Shown here: piece by piece, positions 37,619 to 41,291 of the stretch | How positions within the stretch are numbered: position 1 is the first letter of the stretch | Layout of the letters: each line of letters starts with the position of its first letter | DNA from: Paraglaciecola sp. | Lineage (GTDB): Bacteria; Pseudomonadota; Gammaproteobacteria; Enterobacterales; Alteromonadaceae | Length of the DNA stretch: 41,291 bases | Assembly (NCBI RefSeq): GCF_030730205.1 | Contig: NZ_JANQVQ010000203.1 | Location: forward strand, 1-41,291 | Direction of reading: 5' to 3' | Notes under the pieces: model-generated | Told to the model about the DNA's origin: nothing | The model's input: the letters and a program-made list of their open reading frames with translations, nothing else | The model's database searches: none | Program-made: the position numbers and the translations under genes

Positions 37619-38089
37619 TTAAAATTGATAACCTAGTTGAAATATAAGGCCGCTTCCAGAATCGTATTTTCCATTACCGGTCACCGCAGCAATACCCAAA
37701 TTGGTACCGCCTGCGGATATTCCATTGAAAAAATAGTAATACCCAATGCCTACCCCATTGACGATTTCGCTTTGATTATAATCTGTGCGCTCTGACCCTA
37801 CAGCGCCAAGATAAACACCTAAACCATGGTTATTGGAGTCTGCGCCAAATAAATCGGTTTTAATCCAGCCAAGACCAGCACCACAGGTATAACCCGCATA
37901 AGTGCTATAACTTAAACACCCTACTGATAGGTACTTCATATCAACATCAGATAGCATGCTGACATTCGCGCCGACTCCACTGTACAGTGTGCCTAAACCT
38001 AGCCCAAAAGAATAAGAGCCAGCGGCATTGGCCTGGCCCGCAGCTAACAGCAGAGAAATAATAGAAAGCGACTTTACAATAAACGTCAT
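37619..38089 (-). CDS. Small outer-membrane-like protein of unknown function
   Basis: A 156-residue exported protein. A signal peptide (MTFIVKSLSIISLLLAAGQANA) is followed by short alternating glycine/aromatic segments (YSFGLGLGTLYSGVG, GVYLGAVGSERTDYN, GVGIGYYYFFNG) and a terminal aromatic (FQLGYQF), which fit a small beta-barrel. I recognise no specific family. Three cysteines could form a disulphide. The ATG at 38089 has AAGGA five bases upstream; earlier TTG/ATG codons at 38107 and 38095 are less well placed. Confidence 0.65.
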   Translation of the reverse strand: MTFIVKSLSIISLLLAAGQANAAGSYSFGLGLGTLYSGVGANVSMLSDVDMKYLSVGCLSYSTYAGYTCGAGLGWIKTDLFGADSNNHGLGVYLGAVGSERTDYNQSEIVNGVGIGYYYFFNGISAGGTNLGIAAVTGNGKYDSGSGLIFQLGYQF

Positions 38090-38194
38090 GAACATCCTTT
38101 TTGGCAATAGATAATGACCAATATGCTTAAAAAACGAGAGATAGGTTATAAATATTACCCTGTTTATGACTTCAATACCGCTTATTTTTTTGCT

Positions 38195-38941
38195 TCATGT
38201 CGCTTTTTGCGGCCTACGCAAATTTTCAAATAGCGAAGGCTCCCATGGGCGCATGGCCATCAGCAAACCAAAGTGTTGTCGTTGGTGTAAAGGCAAATCC
38301 GCATCTTCTTGATTAAGCACAGCGGCTTCTTTAGTGAGCTGATTGAGTTTGCGTTGAATGATATCGATAGAGGTTTGTGAATACCGCCCACGTAAATAAA
38401 AGCGAAAGGTCCACGGCTCTTCTTTTTTGGGTGCCATAAATTTAACCATCACCTCTTGCTCCATAAATTTTTCTAAAGGGCCGCCAGGGATCCAACGAAA
38501 ATCCTGAGCAATAAGGGATTTAAAATGATTGTTGGGCAATAAACTGATAATTTTAAGCCTATCTAAGCGAGCGAGTAAGCGAATACACTCATGTTTATCA
38601 ATGGCATAATAGTCAATTATTTCATCAAAGGTCCAAGCATCTCGCACGCACACAGCCACCAGCAGAAGCTTGGTATCGGCTAATAGTTCCATCTCTTGTT
38701 CTTTAGTTAACTGGCTTAACTGCTGGGTTTGTTTTTGCGCAATGATGAATAAGTCAGACAAACTCATTTGCAGTAATTCACAAATTTGCTCAAGCCGCTC
38801 CAAGGTAAAGCTATTGGTGGAAAATATCCGTTTAATATTGGCTTCGCTCATATCGAGCTTTTCAGCAATATCTTTATAGGTGAGTTGGCGCTCACGAAGC
38901 AACTGCTTTAAGGTATTGCGAATTTGATTAATTTGGCTCAT
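38195..38941 (-). CDS. XRE-family transcriptional regulator
   Basis: A 248-residue DNA-binding protein. The N-terminal helix-turn-helix (about 8-60; LTYKDIAEKLDMSEANIKRIFSTNSFTLERLEQI) is of the XRE/Cro type. The remaining 180 residues form a ligand or oligomerisation domain of unknown kind, with no recognised catalytic motif (segment IPGGPLEKFMEQEVMVKFM). It is divergent from the small secreted protein gene with 135 bases between; that gap holds two palindromic elements, so autoregulation and control of the secreted cassette are plausible. Confidence 0.88.
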   Translation of the reverse strand: MSQINQIRNTLKQLLRERQLTYKDIAEKLDMSEANIKRIFSTNSFTLERLEQICELLQMSLSDLFIIAQKQTQQLSQLTKEQEMELLADTKLLLVAVCVRDAWTFDEIIDYYAIDKHECIRLLARLDRLKIISLLPNNHFKSLIAQDFRWIPGGPLEKFMEQEVMVKFMAPKKEEPWTFRFYLRGRYSQTSIDIIQRKLNQLTKEAAVLNQEDADLPLHQRQHFGLLMAMRPWEPSLFENLRRPQKAT

Positions 38942-38965
38942 TTTTACTCACTAGTAGCGTATTAC

Positions 38966-38991
38966 TATACTTTTGGTGTTGCTTTAGTATA
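38966..38991. promoter_or_regulatory. Inverted repeat near the XRE regulator start
   Basis: TATACT and AGTATA face each other across 14 bases, 25-50 bases upstream of the regulator's ATG. TATACT also looks like a -10 element. It may be an operator for the regulator. Confidence 0.35.
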
Positions 38992-39040
38992 CATATTTCA
39001 AGGTCGTTTACAGTAGTGCTACCTAAGCATATTGTTGTTT

Positions 39041-39056
39041 CGTCTGATGTCAGACG
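39041..39056. promoter_or_regulatory. 16-base perfect palindrome upstream of the secreted cassette
   Basis: CGTCTGA-TG-TCAGACG is a perfect inverted repeat ending 20 bases before the start of the small secreted protein gene. It could be an operator for the divergent XRE regulator or a hairpin in the message leader. Confidence 0.5.
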
Positions 39057-39076
39057 CAACTTAACAAGGACTTACC

Positions 39077-39436
39077 ATGAAATTGTTTAACGCATTATTT
39101 GTTCTTAGCCTTTCTTGTAGCACCTTTACCTTACACGCTGAGGGTTCAGTCAATCACAGCGCTCAAGCGAGCAAACACAGTGTATTAGCTGTCACAGAGG
39201 GCGTAGCGTCAACAGCTAAAGTCGCCAGTGTAGTAGTGGCAGCACCTTTAGTAATTGCCGGCGGGGCCAGTTTGGCTACCGGCAGTCTTATCGCAGAATC
39301 TGGCAATAAGATTAAAAGCAGCCATGCCCACCAAGGCCCTTTAGTTATCAGTGAAACAACTGTTACCGCAGATCCTGCCCCCAACCAAGTTATCATTATC
39401 CAAAACACCACGACTCAACACACTGGTAAGGAGTAA
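39077..39436 (+). CDS. Small secreted protein of unknown function
   Basis: A 119-residue protein. The signal peptide ends about TLHA-EG (residue 21). Then follow a polar stretch with histidines, a hydrophobic glycine/alanine-rich segment (VASVVVAAPLVIAGGASLATG, about 51-71) that could insert in a membrane, and a polar tail with ETTVTADPAPNQ. AAGGA precedes the ATG. The next gene, encoding the DUF2145 protein, starts three bases after this stop, so the two form an operon. I recognise no family. Confidence 0.75.
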   Translation: MKLFNALFVLSLSCSTFTLHAEGSVNHSAQASKHSVLAVTEGVASTAKVASVVVAAPLVIAGGASLATGSLIAESGNKIKSSHAHQGPLVISETTVTADPAPNQVIIIQNTTTQHTGKE

Positions 39437-39439
39437 GTG

Positions 39440-40252
39440 ATGAATATTAAACATCTTGTGATGTTTGCCGGCTTAGTGGTGACTACTCTGTCACCACTAG
39501 CCGAAGCAGGCAGCAAAGCAAATCAAGCGCCAAGCCACGAACCACAGCAAATAGTGAGTTTTGCCAAAGATGTTGAAAAATATGCTGCAGCACAAGGCGC
39601 GCGAGCCTTTATTATAGCCAGAGTAGGCCGTCCCCAAAAAGACTTACCCAAAGGCATTCAGTTTACCCATACCGCTGTGGCGATATATTCAGATATCACC
39701 TTAGACAGCGGTGAGGTCATCCAAGGATATGCGATTCATAACTTGTATCAAAAAGACGGTGAAGTAGATAAAAGTCAATTAATCACCGACTATCCGGTAG
39801 ACTTTTTCTGGGGTGCCCATGACTTAAAAGCTGGGATCATAATTCCGACCCAAGAAATTCAAACTCGACTGATTGCATTAATCAGCGCTGGAGACGATAA
39901 GCGATTACACAACGAACGATATTCAGTATTGGCCAACCCTTTTAATTCGCAATTTCAAAATTGCACAGAATATACCTTGGATTTACTCAACGCCGCGATT
40001 TATCAAACAACTGATATTCAAAAATTAAAAGCCAATGCCTCGGCTTACTTTACGGCACAACGCGTGCACACTAGCGGCTTTAAGTTAATGTTAGGCTCAA
40101 TGTTTCAAGACGACATTAGCACCAAAGATCACAAAGGCAAGGTTGCCACTGCTACGTTTACCACTATCGCGAAATATTTAAATCAGTATGGCTTGGTCGA
40201 TACCATGGTCACTTTTTACAGCGATGGCACGACCCAAATAATCGAAGGCTAG
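39440..40252 (+). CDS. DUF2145 family exported protein (cysteine-peptidase-like)
   Basis: A 270-residue exported protein with a signal peptide ending about AEA-GS (residue 23). It fits DUF2145: FTHTAVAIYSD gives H77, HNLYQKDG follows, and FNSQFQNCTEYTLDLLNAA gives C175. The His-then-Cys order resembles permuted NlpC/P60-like enzymes (as in YiiX), so a peptidase, amidase or acyl-transfer role in the periplasm is plausible but unproved. The ATG at 39440 has AAGGAG six bases upstream. It lies in an operon with the small secreted protein, opposite the XRE regulator. Confidence 0.8.
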   Translation: MNIKHLVMFAGLVVTTLSPLAEAGSKANQAPSHEPQQIVSFAKDVEKYAAAQGARAFIIARVGRPQKDLPKGIQFTHTAVAIYSDITLDSGEVIQGYAIHNLYQKDGEVDKSQLITDYPVDFFWGAHDLKAGIIIPTQEIQTRLIALISAGDDKRLHNERYSVLANPFNSQFQNCTEYTLDLLNAAIYQTTDIQKLKANASAYFTAQRVHTSGFKLMLGSMFQDDISTKDHKGKVATATFTTIAKYLNQYGLVDTMVTFYSDGTTQIIEG

Positions 40253-40304
40253 TGTTAGCTGACACCCCAATTTTAATAATGCAAGTGCAATAAGGAATTT
40301 CAAC

Positions 40305-40739
40305 ATGACATTACACGCCCCAACTAAACCGTATATTTTTGCTTCTATTGCCGCTTTAATCATAGGCACTGGCGCCTATGGCATTGGCTTACTGAATTCA
40401 ATCATGGCATTAAATGAAAAAGGCTATTACCTCATCACCTTACTTTACGGTTTGTACTCAGTGATCTCATTACAAAAGACCATTCGCGACAAAGCAGAAG
40501 GCATTCCAACTACCAACCTGTATTTCATGATTTCGTGGATTTCAAGTGCTATTGCCATCGCCTTATTAGCGATAGGATTGGTTAACGCCGATATGACATT
40601 GAGTGAAAAAGGCTTTTACGCCATGGCTTACACGCTGAGTCTTTTTGCTGCAATTACAGTACAAAAGAACGTACGCGATAAACAACAGGGCAATGTTCAG
40701 TCTGACAACTCAGCGCCTCAAGTTGCAGCAACTGAATAG
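40305..40739 (+). CDS. yiaA: YiaA-type inner-membrane protein (YiaA/YiaB domain)
   Basis: A 144-residue inner-membrane protein with four helices arranged as two YiaA/B repeats. Each repeat ends with the same charged motif: LNEKGYYLITLLYGLYSVISLQKTIRD and LSEKGFYAMAYTLSLFAAITVQKNVRD. It lines up well with E. coli YiaA (145 residues). The biochemical role is not known. AAGGAA lies about seven bases before the ATG. It follows the DUF2145 gene by 52 bases; a shared transcript is possible. Confidence 0.93.
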   Translation: MTLHAPTKPYIFASIAALIIGTGAYGIGLLNSIMALNEKGYYLITLLYGLYSVISLQKTIRDKAEGIPTTNLYFMISWISSAIAIALLAIGLVNADMTLSEKGFYAMAYTLSLFAAITVQKNVRDKQQGNVQSDNSAPQVAATE

Positions 40740-40798
40740 CTTGTGGTCAAGGAAGCAAGGTTTATACTTGTCACAAAATTCGTTGATAAAGCGTAACG

Positions 40799-41110
40799 AT
40801 GGAAATCATCAGAAGTAAAAACTTTAGTGCTCCTCAAGCATGGGGAGCACTCGATATCGCCAATATGAATGGCATTACAACCCGTTTACATTGGACCGAC
40901 AAACCCTATAAATGGCACATTAACGACGGTGAAGAAGTGTTTGTGGTGTTGAGTGGTGTGGTCGACATGTATTACCGCCGCGCTGGCAACGAGCACTGCG
41001 CCACCTTACAAGCTGGCGATATTTTTTATGCAACAGTAGGCACCGAACATCTTGCTCACCCACAAGGTGAAGCCAGAATTTTAGTTATCGAAAAACAAGG
41101 CAGTATATGA
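40799..41110 (+). CDS. Cupin-domain protein
   Basis: A 103-residue single-domain cupin. The two metal-binding motifs are visible: H40 and E45/E46 in KWHINDGEEVFVVLSG, and H84 with a second histidine H87 in GTEHLAHP. A metal-dependent enzyme or sensor is likely; the substrate cannot be told. Its TGA overlaps a downstream ATG as ATGA, but that frame closes after 13 codons. No clear ribosome site precedes the start. Confidence 0.85.
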   Translation: MEIIRSKNFSAPQAWGALDIANMNGITTRLHWTDKPYKWHINDGEEVFVVLSGVVDMYYRRAGNEHCATLQAGDIFYATVGTEHLAHPQGEARILVIEKQGSI

Positions 41111-41291
41111 GCAATGAGAAATTTCAACATCGCCTAGTTCCACGATAAATGACAAATTATTAACGGCCGCAGACAGTAGCAACAGTTGCCGAGTCGCGTC
41201 ACCAGCAGCGTGTTACCAATTTAGTCCTCTTTATGGCAGGCTCAACAAGCAGGCTTTAAACGACTTACCAACCTTAATGGCTTTGCCGCCT
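41111..41291 (+). other. Right edge, possible degraded coding sequence
   Basis: An ATG overlapping the cupin stop (ATGA) opens only 13 codons (MSNEKFQHRLVPR). A different plus-strand frame is open from about 41115 to the window edge without an ATG (…CYQFSPLYGRLNKQALNDLP…). Together they could be a gene with a frameshift, but the evidence is thin and the region is cut off. Confidence 0.25.

Overview
The window reads as chromosomal DNA of a marine gammaproteobacterium, most likely an alteromonad (Alteromonadaceae, Glaciecola/Paraglaciecola type). This is inferred from protein resemblance (RarD, PldA, DUF484, YigB, LptM, FldB, RraA, YihG, YbdG, YiaA all in their gammaproteobacterial forms), the AT-leaning base composition, and the mix of housekeeping genes with polysaccharide-degrading enzymes. 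I see no rRNA, tRNA, CRISPR array, insertion sequence, integrase or phage gene.

Layout. 1-5300: end of an unknown gene, an M16 lipoprotein peptidase, outer-membrane phospholipase A (PldA) and the RarD permease. 5300-13740: a REC-REC-GGDEF diguanylate cyclase, then a housekeeping block on the minus strand (lptM, lysA, terminator, dapF, DUF484, yigB, uvrD behind a LexA box) and rraA on the plus strand. The usual xerC between DUF484 and yigB is absent. 13760-15870: an orphan exbD, an HExxH-bearing CLCA_X/LPD1-like protein and flavodoxin FldB, preceded by a frame-broken small ORF. 16000-20640: a lipoprotein-type GH2 beta-galactosidase behind a perfect palindrome, and a propeller-like lipoprotein. 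20690-26450: msrA, a DCC-family protein with a translationally coupled SDR, a Na+-dependent NSS transporter, a YeeZ-like dehydrogenase, a YggN-like DUF2884 protein and a 65-residue membrane protein.

26450-30500: a minus-strand operon of two tandem YihG-type acyltransferases and a YbdG-type mechanosensitive channel, then a SYLF lipoprotein overlapped by an unusual cysteine-containing ORF with no normal start codon. 30760-33870: exported GH13 alpha-glucanase and ChrA-type transporter. 33950-37560: a second MscS channel, a PPOX/general-stress protein and a soluble BdlA-like PAS-PAS-MCP sensor. 37620-41110: a small outer-membrane-like protein, an XRE regulator divergent from a two-gene secreted cassette (small hydrophobic protein plus DUF2145 cysteine-peptidase-like protein) with a 16-bp palindrome in the promoter gap, then YiaA and a cupin.

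Themes: envelope maintenance (M16, PldA, acyltransferases, two MscS channels, SYLF, LptM), lysine/DAP synthesis and repair, glycan use (GH2, GH13), and sensing (diguanylate cyclase, BdlA-like protein). The least explained pieces are the XRE/small secreted protein/DUF2145 cassette, the two start-less or frame-broken small ORFs that overlap downstream genes, the orphan exbD, and the missing xerC. Nothing here is a clear-cut new defence or mobile system.
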